Assembly (NCBI GenBank): GCA_002311745.1
Contig: DBZL01000058.1
Coordinates: forward strand, 1 to 43,535
Direction: 5' to 3'
DNA length: 43,535 bases
Source of the DNA: Phycisphaerales bacterium UBA1161
GTDB taxonomy: Bacteria > Planctomycetota > Phycisphaerae > Tepidisphaerales > Tepidisphaeraceae
Below, in pieces: positions 23,570-32,227 of the stretch. The notes beneath the pieces are model-generated. The model saw only the letters and a list, made by a program, of their open reading frames with translations, ran no database searches and was not told the DNA's origin. The position numbers and the translations under genes are program-made. The stretch's first letter is position 1; each line of letters starts with the position of its first letter.

Positions 23570-25336
23570 GTGCGTGCCAAGCGCTGGAAGATACAGCCGC
23601 CCCATCCCGCCGCCGCAGAACTGGCCGGCCAGCTCAAGATCTCCCCGCTGATCGCCCAGGCTTTGCTCAGCCGCGGCATTTGCCGGGCGGAAGACGCCCG
23701 CGCGTTTCTTCGCCCCAGCCTGTTGGCCCTGGCCGACCCGGCCCTTCTGCCCGGCCTGAGTCGCGCCGCCCAACGCATCGCCCAGGCCATCCGCGATCAA
23801 CAAAAAATCGTCATCTACGGCGACTACGACGTCGACGGCATCACCGCCACCGCCATCCTCTGGCACGCCATCACCCTCTTGGGCGCTGCGCCCCAGGTCT
23901 ACATCCCGCATCGCATCGACGAAGGCTACGGCGTCAACGCCGATGCGCTCAATCAGCTGATCGACGGCGGCGCGCAGCTCATCATCACCGTGGACTGCGG
24001 CATCACCGCCGTCGAACCGGCCGCCATCGCCCGTGACCGCGGCGTCGATCTGATCGTCACCGATCACCACGACTGGCGCACCGGTCCCGATGGCGCGCCC
24101 GTCCTGCCCGATTGCTGCGCCGTGGTGCATCCGCGTCTGCCCGCCCAGCCCCCGTATCCGAATCCCGCCCTCAGCGGCGCCGGCGTCGCCTTCAAATTGG
24201 CTTGGGGTATCGGGCAATACGCAGGCTCTGCCACCGGAACCGCCCGCGTCAGCCAATCGTTCCGCGATTTCCTGCTTGAGGCCACCGCTCTGGCCGCCCT
24301 GGGCACCATCGCCGATGTCGTGCCCCTGGTCGGCGAGAATCGCGTGCTGGCCCATTTCGGCTTGGGCGGTTTGAAGGAAACTCGCCTGGTCGGACTGCGC
24401 GCCTTGATCGACTCAGCGGGTCTGGGCGGCCGCACCCTGGACAGTTATCACGTTGGTTTTCTGCTGGCCCCGCGCCTCAACGCCTGCGGGCGCCTCGGGC
24501 ACGCGGCGCTGGCCGTGGAAATGCTCACCACCGCCGGCGAAAGCCGCACACGCGAGATCGCCAGCTACCTGGACGAGCAAAACCGCGCGCGCCAGGTCGT
24601 CGAAAAAGAGATTCTCGATCAGGCCCTTGCCCAGATCGATGCCAACGGCTGGTCGGACGATCGCCATCGCGGCCTGGTCCTGGACGCCGAGGGCTGGCAC
24701 GCCGGCGTCATCGGCATCGTCGCATCACGCATCGTTGATCGCTTTCGCAGACCCACCGTCCTGATCGCCACGGCCTCCGGCCAGGGCCACGGCAGCGCAC
24801 GCTCCATCGCCGGATTCCATCTGGCCCGCGCCCTGGAATCGTGCCGGCAATTTCTGTTGGCCTACGGCGGACACGAAATGGCCGCCGGGCTCCGCCTCGA
24901 TGCCGCGCGCATCGGCGATTTCCGTGACGCGTTTTGCCAACTCGCCAACGCCTCGGTCACCGCCGAGATGCTCGTTCCACAGCTTTGCCTGGAATGCGTC
25001 GCCGAGCTGACGCAGATGACCGAAGCCGTGGTCAGCGACTTGCACCGCCTGGGTCCGTTCGGCCACGGCAATCCCAAACCCCTGCTGTGCGTGAGGAACG
25101 TCGCCATCGCCGCCCCGCCCCGACGCGTCGGAAAAACCGGCGATCATCTTCAACTGCTGGTCAAGCAGGGCCAGCGCATGATGAAATGCATCGCCTTCGG
25201 CCACGGCGAGCTGATCGACCGCCTGGCCCCCGGCACCACCGTCGACCTGGCCGTCCAGCCGTGCATCAACGAATTCAACGGCTCCAAAAACGTCGAGTTG
25301 GAGATCCGCGACGTGCAGTTCGCCACCCTGGCCTGA
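23570..25336 (+). CDS. recJ: Single-stranded-DNA-specific exonuclease RecJ
   Basis: A 588-aa DHH-family 5'-3' exonuclease acting in RecF-type recombination and mismatch/base-excision repair. Motif I is YGDYDVDGITATA (D85, D87, D89), motif II TVDCGIT and motif III VTDHHD (D165-H166-H167). The barrel ends with NACGRLGHA, and the DHHA1 domain has GGHEMAAGL. A C-terminal OB-like domain follows. The start is GTG at 23570, because RWKI directly precedes the usual N-terminal region. Length is typical of RecJ (about 570 aa). Confidence 0.96.
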   Translation: MRAKRWKIQPPHPAAAELAGQLKISPLIAQALLSRGICRAEDARAFLRPSLLALADPALLPGLSRAAQRIAQAIRDQQKIVIYGDYDVDGITATAILWHAITLLGAAPQVYIPHRIDEGYGVNADALNQLIDGGAQLIITVDCGITAVEPAAIARDRGVDLIVTDHHDWRTGPDGAPVLPDCCAVVHPRLPAQPPYPNPALSGAGVAFKLAWGIGQYAGSATGTARVSQSFRDFLLEATALAALGTIADVVPLVGENRVLAHFGLGGLKETRLVGLRALIDSAGLGGRTLDSYHVGFLLAPRLNACGRLGHAALAVEMLTTAGESRTREIASYLDEQNRARQVVEKEILDQALAQIDANGWSDDRHRGLVLDAEGWHAGVIGIVASRIVDRFRRPTVLIATASGQGHGSARSIAGFHLARALESCRQFLLAYGGHEMAAGLRLDAARIGDFRDAFCQLANASVTAEMLVPQLCLECVAELTQMTEAVVSDLHRLGPFGHGNPKPLLCVRNVAIAAPPRRVGKTGDHLQLLVKQGQRMMKCIAFGHGELIDRLAPGTTVDLAVQPCINEFNGSKNVELEIRDVQFATLA

Positions 25337-25421
25337 CTTTCAGCCGAAATCGTGCCCTTTACCCATTGGCCTGGGAGCCGTTGTATGGCACAATTACGCG
25401 AAACATTCCAGGAGGCTTTTG

Positions 25422-26564
25422 GTGAAGAGCATTTCGCATCGGTGGACCGTCTTGGTGGCCACGGTGACCGCGGGATTCTTGACCGGCGCTGTCCGCGCCG
25501 CCGAAAGCCCCGTCACGCCGTTCCTCAATGCACAGACGAACGCCGTCATCTACGTCGATGCCTCCGCGATTGATGTGGATGCCATCAGCGCCTGGCAGCA
25601 GAAACTGATGGCCACCGCCGCGGCCAATCAGCCGGACCAGCAGCGCCAAAGCCAGCGCGCCGAGCAAGCGTTGAACAAGGCCAAGCAATGGATCGGCGAC
25701 TTCAAGCAGGCCGGCGGCAAGGACCTGTACGCCGTCGCGCAGCTCAACGGGCTGTTCATGGGTCAGCCGGGCGAAATCGTCGTGCCTCTGGGCCCCGGCG
25801 CCAACGCAGATGCCCTGGCCAAGGTGTTCGTCCCGGCGGAGGGCGCTGCGGACCAGCCGCCTCCCGATCCCAATGACCCCAACGCCCCGCCGCAACGCTT
25901 CCGCCGTCCCGTCGGCGCCACTGCGGTCATCGGGTCGTCCCTGGTCTATTCCACCAGCACGATGGTCCAGGGCCTCAAGACCGCCCAGCCCCAGCCGCGC
26001 CAGGATTTGACCGACGCCCTGGCCGCGGGCGATGCGCCCATCCGCATCGTTTTTTCACCCACTTCGCTGAAGAATACTCCGTTCCTGCGTGCCATGGCGA
26101 TGCGCGGCGGCGCCGGCGGACCCCCCGGCGCAGGCGGGCCCGGGGCGCCGGGCGCACCGCATAACGCCGGCGCGTTCCAAGACCCGCAGTGGGACAACGT
26201 CACCTGGGGCGCGGTCCTGATCACCCTGCCGCCAAACGAATCAGCCCAGACGGTCTTCCAATGCAAAGACAATGATTCGGCCAACGCCCTGGCCACCCTC
26301 CTCCGCCAAAAGATCCAGGACATGAAGAACGATCCGCAGGCACAACAGACCTACGGCGCAGACCTGGACAAGGTCACCGATGCCATGGCCCCAGTTATCG
26401 ACGGCGCCAAAGTCACCGTGAATATCGACCAGAAGACGGTGGACGTGATGGCCTCGCGCATGGCGAGCATGCGAATGAACAATCTTCCCGGCGGCCGCCG
26501 TAACCGTCCCGGCGCCATGCCCCCCGGCGCGCCGGAAAATCCCGATAACAACGGCGGCATGTAA
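25422..26564 (+). CDS. Secreted hypothetical protein
   Basis: A 380-aa protein with a Sec signal peptide (basic n-region KSISHRW, hydrophobic [13 protein letters not shown], AxA-type cleavage at VRA-AES). The mature part has no recognised family. There is an early segment [16 protein letters not shown], a Pro/Asp-rich linker ([13 protein letters not shown]), a Gly/Pro-rich loop ([18 protein letters not shown]) and a disordered Asn/Pro/Gly tail. GTG 25422 is chosen over TTG 25419 because GGAGG is 6 nt upstream. It ends 11 bp before the transaldolase gene and is probably co-transcribed with it. It is likely lineage-specific and extracytoplasmic. Confidence 0.75.
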   Translation: MKSISHRWTVLVATVTAGFLTGAVRAAESPVTPFLNAQTNAVIYVDASAIDVDAISAWQQKLMATAAANQPDQQRQSQRAEQALNKAKQWIGDFKQAGGKDLYAVAQLNGLFMGQPGEIVVPLGPGANADALAKVFVPAEGAADQPPPDPNDPNAPPQRFRRPVGATAVIGSSLVYSTSTMVQGLKTAQPQPRQDLTDALAAGDAPIRIVFSPTSLKNTPFLRAMAMRGGAGGPPGAGGPGAPGAPHNAGAFQDPQWDNVTWGAVLITLPPNESAQTVFQCKDNDSANALATLLRQKIQDMKNDPQAQQTYGADLDKVTDAMAPVIDGAKVTVNIDQKTVDVMASRMASMRMNNLPGGRRNRPGAMPPGAPENPDNNGGM

Positions 26565-26575
26565 CCCCCTACGTC

Positions 26576-27634
26576 ATGTCGCTGCGATCTCTCATTGCGA
26601 CGGGCACGAAGCTCTGGCTCGATTCCATCGAGCCGCAGCTTGTCCGCAAGAACTTCGCCCTGGGCGCCACCGGCGCCACCTCCAACCCCATCATCATCTC
26701 CGACATCCTCAAGAGCGGCTCGCAGGATGAGCCGATGAGTTCCATGATGGATGAAGGTCACGACGACCAGGCGGTGGCCTGGGCCATGACCGACCAACTC
26801 GTCCGCCGGGCCCAGGAGGTATTCCTGCCCGTATGGCAGCAGACCCGCGGCAACAACGGCTACGTCAGCTTCGAGTTGGATCCGTTGCTGGAGGATCTTG
26901 AGCTTGCGCCCAAGTCGATCGCCCAGCGCACGGCGCGCTACATCGAGCTGGGCAAGCAGTGGTCGGCCGGTCACAAGAACCGCATGATCAAGGTGCCCGC
27001 CACGGCGGGTGGTCTGGCCGCCCTGGAGGAACTGGCCGCCTGGGGCGTGATCCTCAATGTCACGCTCATCTTTTCGCAACGTCAATACCACATTGCCCGC
27101 GACGCCATCTGGCGCGGCGTCCAGCGGCGCAAAAACGGCCTGGACGGTTTCAAAAGCGTCTACAGCATCTTCGTCAGCCGCGTGGATGTGTATACGGAAA
27201 AATACGTCCCGAATCTCTCGCAGGCCGCCCAGGGCCAAGTCGGCATCGTCAACGCCAAGCGCCTCTGGCAACTCAACCAACAGTTCTGGAAGGACAAAGG
27301 TCTGAAACTGCAGCAGGAAATCATCTTCGCCAGCACCGGGACGAAAAAGCCGTCCGACCCGCCGGACAAATACGTCCAGGCCCTGGCCGGCAGCGACATC
27401 CAAACCAATCCCCCGGCCACCAATGACGCGGTCGAGAAGCTCAACAAGACCTACGCGCGACAGGTGGATCAGATGCCGCCGCAGTCCGTGCTGGACGAAA
27501 TCGACGCCAAGGTCGATCAACAAAAAATGGAAGACAAGCTGATGGAGCAAGGCGCAGTCAAGTTCGCCGATCCGCACAAGGCGCTGTTGAAACTCATCCA
27601 GGAAAAGCGCGCGCACCTGACCGCGGCGAAATGA
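26576..27634 (+). CDS. tal: Transaldolase-like protein
   Basis: A 352-aa protein of the transaldolase family, which transfers dihydroxyacetone units between sugar phosphates in the pentose phosphate pathway. Signature 1 is GATSNPIII (residues 33-41). The Schiff-base lysine is K139 in [10 protein letters not shown], and NVTLIFS follows. It is longer than the small FSA-type enzymes and close to classical TalB in length. It lacks a close match to the usual TalB tail, so substrate range is uncertain. It follows the secreted protein by 11 bp. A short AATCTCA-type repeat (27634-27662) separates it from the convergent GH4 gene. Confidence 0.85.
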   Translation: MSLRSLIATGTKLWLDSIEPQLVRKNFALGATGATSNPIIISDILKSGSQDEPMSSMMDEGHDDQAVAWAMTDQLVRRAQEVFLPVWQQTRGNNGYVSFELDPLLEDLELAPKSIAQRTARYIELGKQWSAGHKNRMIKVPATAGGLAALEELAAWGVILNVTLIFSQRQYHIARDAIWRGVQRRKNGLDGFKSVYSIFVSRVDVYTEKYVPNLSQAAQGQVGIVNAKRLWQLNQQFWKDKGLKLQQEIIFASTGTKKPSDPPDKYVQALAGSDIQTNPPATNDAVEKLNKTYARQVDQMPPQSVLDEIDAKVDQQKMEDKLMEQGAVKFADPHKALLKLIQEKRAHLTAAK

Positions 27635-27665
27635 ATCTCAAATCTCAAATCTCAAATTTGAAATC
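27634..27665. repeat. Short CTCAAAT tandem repeat between convergent genes
   Basis: Three successive copies of AATCTCA/TCTCAAA followed by the inverted form TTTGAAAT lie between the transaldolase and GH4 stop codons. The weak symmetry might form a small bidirectional hairpin, but it is AT-rich and unlikely to be a strong terminator. Confidence 0.5.
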
Positions 27666-27673
27666 CCCACCTC

Positions 27674-29053
27674 TCAGCCGCCCTTGATCTTTTCCCAACT
27701 TTTTCGGTACGCCGCCGCATCCGCGGCGCCAAATGCCTTGCCGCTGGTGGGGATCAACGTGCGCGCAGAAAGCCGCGGCAACCGGTCCCCGTGGGCGGCG
27801 ATCAGCTCGTCGCACATCTGGACGATCTGGTCCAGCGACAAGGTCGCGGCCGTCAACGGATCAAACATCACCGCCTGATAGATGTGATCGCGCCGGCCTT
27901 CCATCGCCGCGCGGATGAATAGCTCCTGCTGAATGACGTGCGGCTGGATGTAGCCGATCAATTGGGGGGGCAGATCGCCCACCGTGGTCAATTGCGGACC
28001 GTTTTTGTCCACCAGCGCGGGAGCTTCGACGATCGCGCCCGCCGGCAGGTTGGCGATGGCGCTGCGGTTGGGCATGTTGCCGTAAACGCTGACCACCGTG
28101 CCCGTAACCATCGCGTGGATGATCGGGGCGGCGTACTCCTGCGTGCGATGGACCTGGATCGGCTGGTCGTTTTCGCTGGCGGCCCGAAGACGGGCAAATT
28201 CCTGCGCGTTGGCGTCGCAGCGGCGGAGATATTCGTCGATGGGCACGCCGAATCGCCGGATCATCTCCTGTCCGTGCGGGATGAAATGGGCGTTGTATTC
28301 GGCGTTGTGCTCGGAGCTTTCGGTCACGAAGTAGCCCAGCCGCCTCATGAGCTCGAAGCGCACGGCGTCGCGCTGGAAGATTTCCGGCCGCCCGGCCGCC
28401 TCGAACAGCCGCGGGTACAAATCCACCCCATCCTTTTCCAGCTTCAGATAAAACGCCATGTGATTGATGCCGCCGCACAGGAACGACACCCGCTGCGGGT
28501 CCTCGCCCAGGTAGCCCATCAATTGCTGGAAGGTCCCCTGCACGCTGTGACACAACCCCACGGCCCGCACGTCGCTGCTGCGCGCGATCGTCAGCAGGTT
28601 CATCGACATCGGATTGGAATAATTGATGAGCAGCGCCCTGGGGCAGAGGCGCATCATCAGGCGGCACAGATCGCACAACATCGGATACGTCCGCAAGGCG
28701 CGAAACAGCCCGCCCGGTCCGGTGGTGTCGGCGATGGTGAAATGCAGGCCGTACTTGCGGGGAATCTCAAAGTCGATCAGGGTCGAATCGAAAGCCCCGA
28801 CCTGGGCCATGTTGATGACAAAATCCGCCCCCTCCAGGGCCGCGGGCAGGTCCGCCGTGGCCTCGATTTTCGGATCGGCGGCCAGCGCCGCCGCCACTTT
28901 GCGGCACAGCCCGGCCCCCACGGCCAGACGATCGGCGTCGATGTCCACGTAGCTCAGCGTGGCGTTGCGGAACTGCGGATAAGAGAGGATGTCGCCGGTG
29001 AGGTTTTTGGAAAAGACGACGCTTCCAGCGCCGATCATCGCCACCTTGATCAC
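27674..29053 (-). CDS. GH4-family glycosidase, alpha-galactosidase-like (MelA type)
   Basis: A 459-aa NAD- and Mn-dependent glycoside hydrolase. The N-terminal dinucleotide site is IGAGSVVFSKNL. The family motif NYSNPMSMN precedes the metal ligand C168 (GLCHSVQG) and the second ligand H198 (CGGINHMAF). GH4 enzymes cleave by oxidation-elimination; the CHSVQG variant fits MelA-like alpha-galactosidases. The start is GTG 29053 with AGGAGG 6 nt upstream. The frame runs open to 29203 across a clear terminator, so that extension is rejected. No signal peptide is seen, so it is cytoplasmic. No sugar transporter is next to it. Confidence 0.88.
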   Translation of the reverse strand: MIKVAMIGAGSVVFSKNLTGDILSYPQFRNATLSYVDIDADRLAVGAGLCRKVAAALAADPKIEATADLPAALEGADFVINMAQVGAFDSTLIDFEIPRKYGLHFTIADTTGPGGLFRALRTYPMLCDLCRLMMRLCPRALLINYSNPMSMNLLTIARSSDVRAVGLCHSVQGTFQQLMGYLGEDPQRVSFLCGGINHMAFYLKLEKDGVDLYPRLFEAAGRPEIFQRDAVRFELMRRLGYFVTESSEHNAEYNAHFIPHGQEMIRRFGVPIDEYLRRCDANAQEFARLRAASENDQPIQVHRTQEYAAPIIHAMVTGTVVSVYGNMPNRSAIANLPAGAIVEAPALVDKNGPQLTTVGDLPPQLIGYIQPHVIQQELFIRAAMEGRRDHIYQAVMFDPLTAATLSLDQIVQMCDELIAAHGDRLPRLSARTLIPTSGKAFGAADAAAYRKSWEKIKGG

Positions 29054-29160
29054 GTCGATCCTCCTGCTGACCGACCGATCAAGACGATATCGCGCGGCCG
29101 CCGGCGGGGAAATAGCCGAGCCGGGGCGGCGTCCGGCTGCGCGGTTTGGGCGCCGCGCAG

Positions 29161-29191
29161 AAAAAAAGCCCAGCAATGGCGATCGCTGGGC
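29161..29191 (-). terminator. Intrinsic terminator after TadG-like gene 1
   Basis: On the minus strand GCCCAGC, a 10-nt loop and GCTGGGC are followed by seven T residues, 25 bp after the stop of the TadG-like gene at 29216. It ends that transcript before the GH4 gene. Confidence 0.9.
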
Positions 29192-29215
29192 CTTTTGCGA
29201 CAATTCCCGTCGAAT

Positions 29216-30544
29216 TTACTTCACCAGTTCGATCCGCTTTTGCGTGACCGTGCCCGAGTAACCACCGACGTTGTTGCTCCATTCGTGGCCGTCCATGGTG
29301 CCCAGGTACAGCCGCGTCGCGCTACCAGGCACTACGAGGTACTGCTGGCTGCCGCTGCCGTTCGTGCCGTCGCCCACGTAGAACGACTGCTGGAGCTTGG
29401 GCGAAACCGTCGAGTAATCTTGGGACACCGGCGTGACGCTGTACGACGATGATGCGTTGATCGGCACGTAATTGGAACTTGAGGTCGGGCTGCTCCCGTT
29501 GCCGCTGAAGTTCAAGACCTCCGTGGGCGCGTTACTCGAACTGGGCAGATTGTTGTTCAGAAACACGCCCAGCATCGAGTTGATCGGCGCATAAGTGTCG
29601 GTGATGTTGTGTTCCGTCCCCCCGGTGGTCGTGTAGCGGCCGGGCGGCTCGTAGGAGTCGACGTTCGAGGTAGTTATCCCCGGGTGCGACGCACTGTCAT
29701 CATAGACGCCGTTGGCGGCCTGGTCGCCGTTGGCGTTAAATTTCGTGCCATTGGGATCGTTCTGTGCGGTGCCCGTGACATTGTTGACGCTGAGGAAGTC
29801 GCCCGGAGCCAGAGTCAAATCGACCAGGGGCGGCGACTCGTAGGGGTAGCCGGTCCTGGAGTTTTTACCACCGGATGGCCCGTTGATGTCGTTTGGCCAG
29901 GGGTGGCTTGAGCTTGGATAACCAGGGTCGGCTAAGCTCGCGGTCACAGAGCCGGGCGTAAGGTTTTCGGTGCCCGCCAGCCAGAGGTTGGATTTGGCCG
30001 AGACGGTGAAGGGCGCGGAATCCACGGTAACGATCTGGGCCACGGAAACCGCCCACACGGCCAGGGTTTTTCTGCCAAGAATCTGGGTAAAGATGAGCGG
30101 CACCTGGCTCTGATTGGTGGCGCCATTGCGACGCGCATACACTTCCACGGCGTTAACCGGAGAGCCATTGGGGGTGAACCGAAGATCAACGGGCGTTGAG
30201 GCCTTGGTGGGATTCCAGTTGCCGACGAAAACATCCACCGAAGTATTGAGCACCACAGGTGTTCCGTCCGCCAGGTTCGCTTTGGCAACTTGGTAGACCT
30301 TTGTTAGGACAGAGCTAGTGTCGCTGAGGTTCGTGGAATAGTCTGTATTCCCCTTGAGGATTTCCATCGCTCCTGCGCGCGCTGCGGCGTCTGCGGCGCG
30401 GCGCAGTTCGGTCTTGGTGGTTTGCGCCCGACCGAGGTCGACCGCCAAGCCGCAGAACATGCACAGGACACCGAAGCTGACCACGACCCAGATCATCGCG
30501 GTGCCCCGACACTTCGTCTGCCGACGATTCTTGAAGTGAATCAT
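29216..30544 (-). CDS. TadG-like protein with C-terminal lectin-like module (copy 1)
   Basis: A 442-aa protein. The N-terminus has the TadE/TadG arrangement: a basic segment, RGTAMIWVVVSFG with one TM helix, then LAVDLGRAQTTKTELRRAADAAARAGA, typical of Flp-pilus-associated minor pilin-like proteins. The rest is extracytoplasmic. From about 240 the sequence (LAPGDFLSVNNVTG ... LGVFLNNN ... VPGSATRLYLGTMDGHEWSNNVGGYSGTVT, in three parts) resembles a PA-IL/LecA-like beta-sandwich lectin module; this is inferred from pattern only. ATG 30544 has AGGA 6 nt upstream. It is a tandem paralogue of 30796-32109, with strong nucleotide similarity in the C-terminal third. Confidence 0.75.
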   Translation of the reverse strand: MIHFKNRRQTKCRGTAMIWVVVSFGVLCMFCGLAVDLGRAQTTKTELRRAADAAARAGAMEILKGNTDYSTNLSDTSSVLTKVYQVAKANLADGTPVVLNTSVDVFVGNWNPTKASTPVDLRFTPNGSPVNAVEVYARRNGATNQSQVPLIFTQILGRKTLAVWAVSVAQIVTVDSAPFTVSAKSNLWLAGTENLTPGSVTASLADPGYPSSSHPWPNDINGPSGGKNSRTGYPYESPPLVDLTLAPGDFLSVNNVTGTAQNDPNGTKFNANGDQAANGVYDDSASHPGITTSNVDSYEPPGRYTTTGGTEHNITDTYAPINSMLGVFLNNNLPSSSNAPTEVLNFSGNGSSPTSSSNYVPINASSSYSVTPVSQDYSTVSPKLQQSFYVGDGTNGSGSQQYLVVPGSATRLYLGTMDGHEWSNNVGGYSGTVTQKRIELVK

Positions 30545-30741
30545 ATAAAATCCTGTAAGTTTCCCGATTATGTCCCGCGATCTGGCCCGACGTGTGGAGA
30601 TTACACCAAATTTCGGCACCGCCGATGCCGCCAAACATTAATCTAGGCAAGGTGTGACGCCCGCGCGGGCAAAAGGCGCGGACGTTGGGGAGATGGGAGA
30701 AATCTTCAACTTAAGCCGGGGCCGACGCCACGCTCAAACAA

Positions 30742-30774
30742 AACCGGGCCGCCGCCAGTCGGCGGAGCCCGGTT
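30742..30774 (-). terminator. Intrinsic terminator after TadG-like gene 2
   Basis: On the minus strand AACCGGGC and GCCCGGTT enclose an inner CCGCC/GGCGG pairing, and TTTTGTTT follows. It lies 22 bp beyond the stop of the TadG-like gene at 30796, so the two paralogues are separate transcripts. The rest of the 251-bp gap up to 30544's start codon shows only a GCCCGCGCGGGC palindrome (30659-30670) and no clear promoter. Confidence 0.85.
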
Positions 30775-30795
30775 GTGTTCGAATATTCTCTCATG

Positions 30796-32109
30796 CTATT
30801 GAACGATGCTGATCTGGTACTCGGTGATGGTCACGTTGTAGCCGCCGACGTTGTTGCTCCATTCGTGACCGTCCATGGTGCCCAGGAACAAGCGCGTGGC
30901 GCCGGCGGGAACGATGATCTGCTGTTGCGCGCCGCCGCTGGTTTGGCCGTCGCCCACGTAGAACGACTGCTGGATTTTGGGCGATGCCGTCGAATAGTCC
31001 TGGGACACCGTGGTGACGGTGTACTGCGTTCCCTGATAGTTGAAGTTCGTGATGCTCACATAGCTGGAACTCGTGGCCGGATTGCTTCCGTTGCCGCTGA
31101 AGTTCAAGATCTCGGTGGGAGCGTTACCCGTGCTGGGTTGATTGTCGTTCAGAAACACGCCCACGAGCGAGTTGATCGGCGCGTAGACGTCGGAGATGTA
31201 GTGTTCCGTTTGCCCGGTGTGCGAATTATTGATCGGTGGCCCGTAGTACCCGCTGGGCCCTGGAGCATCCTGGTGCGAGGCATCATCGTCGTAAATAGCC
31301 TGGCCGTTGCCATTGGTCTGGTTGCCGCTGGCGTTAAATGTCGTGCCGTTGGGATCGTTCTGCGCGGTGCCCGTGACGTGGGTGATCTCGAGGATATCGC
31401 CCGGCTGAACGGTAATTTGCGCCTGCACCGGCGACCCGTACGGCTCGCCGCTGGAGGCGTTCCCGCCCACCGTGCCGGCAATGTCGTACTGCCACAGGTG
31501 CGGATAATTCGGATAGCCCGGGTCGGGCTTGCTGGCCTGTGTGTTCTTGGGCGCGCCGGCGAGCCACGGATTGCTCGTGGCCGGCACGTACTGGCTCGAC
31601 GGGCTCGACGTACTGGAGACGACGACCCGCTGGGCGATCGACGAGGCCCACACGTCCAGCGTTGATTTGCCCAGCACGCTCGCGAAAAGCATCGGGATGG
31701 GATTGCCCGTGGCGCTGGTGCGCCGGGTATACACGCGAACCGCGTTGGCGCTGGAGGCGTGCGACACCACCGTGTAGTTGCCCGGGCCGACCCAGTTGAT
31801 GAACTGCACGTCCGTGGCCGTGTTGAGGGTCACCGACGAGCCGTCCACCAGGTTCTGCGCCGCCACCGTGGCAGCGGCGTTGAGCACTGCCGCATCCCCG
31901 TTGGAAAGATTCACCGCCCCGGCGCGTGCGGCGGCATCGGCCACGCGACGCAATTCGGTCTTGGCCGTCTGCGCGCGGCTCAAGTCCACCGCCAAGGCGC
32001 AAAATCCTATAAGCACCGCCCCGAGGACAATCACGTAAACCATCGCCGTCGCACGCCGGTTCGTTGATCGTCGACTTCGTCGCGGGATTGTTCGAAATTC
32101 CATGTTCAT
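30796..32109 (-). CDS. TadG-like protein with C-terminal lectin-like module (copy 2)
   Basis: A 437-aa paralogue of the next gene with the same architecture: NRRATAMVYVIVLGAVLIG (TM helix), LAVDLSRAQTAKTELRRVADAAARAGA, an extracytoplasmic middle, and the C-terminal module (VQPGDILEITHVTG, LVGVFLND, GATRLFLGTMDGHEWSNNVGGYNVTIT). The two proteins agree closely in the last 130 residues and diverge in the middle. ATG 32109 is used; GTG 32112 and ATG 32103 are alternatives with no clear ribosome site. No Tad secretion ATPase or prepilin peptidase is nearby, so the protein may act as a surface adhesin or envelope protein independent of a local pilus. Confidence 0.75.
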   Translation of the reverse strand: MNMEFRTIPRRSRRSTNRRATAMVYVIVLGAVLIGFCALAVDLSRAQTAKTELRRVADAAARAGAVNLSNGDAAVLNAAATVAAQNLVDGSSVTLNTATDVQFINWVGPGNYTVVSHASSANAVRVYTRRTSATGNPIPMLFASVLGKSTLDVWASSIAQRVVVSSTSSPSSQYVPATSNPWLAGAPKNTQASKPDPGYPNYPHLWQYDIAGTVGGNASSGEPYGSPVQAQITVQPGDILEITHVTGTAQNDPNGTTFNASGNQTNGNGQAIYDDDASHQDAPGPSGYYGPPINNSHTGQTEHYISDVYAPINSLVGVFLNDNQPSTGNAPTEILNFSGNGSNPATSSSYVSITNFNYQGTQYTVTTVSQDYSTASPKIQQSFYVGDGQTSGGAQQQIIVPAGATRLFLGTMDGHEWSNNVGGYNVTITEYQISIVQ

Positions 32110-32227
32110 CACGCTATACCGTTTTGGATCGGGTTTGCGTCAAAGAGGCTTAAGCGAATGAGACGGATTTGAACTGGGACCAAGCGGGGCCGTACGGTTT
32201 TATCGGACCCCCGCCGCGATGGACCGT

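Noticed and set aside
29054..29203. N-terminal extension of the GH4 protein by 50 residues
   Set aside because: It runs through the terminator at 29161-29191, while GTG 29053 has AGGAGG at ideal spacing and is followed at once by the NAD-binding motif.
27938..29452. 504-aa plus-strand frame opposite the GH4 gene
   Set aside because: It crosses a strong minus-strand terminator and shows no domain; GH4 motifs on the other strand are decisive.
30659..30670. GCCCGCGCGGGC palindrome as a terminator
   Set aside because: There is no T-tract on either side and the stem has almost no loop; the real terminator is at 30742-30774.
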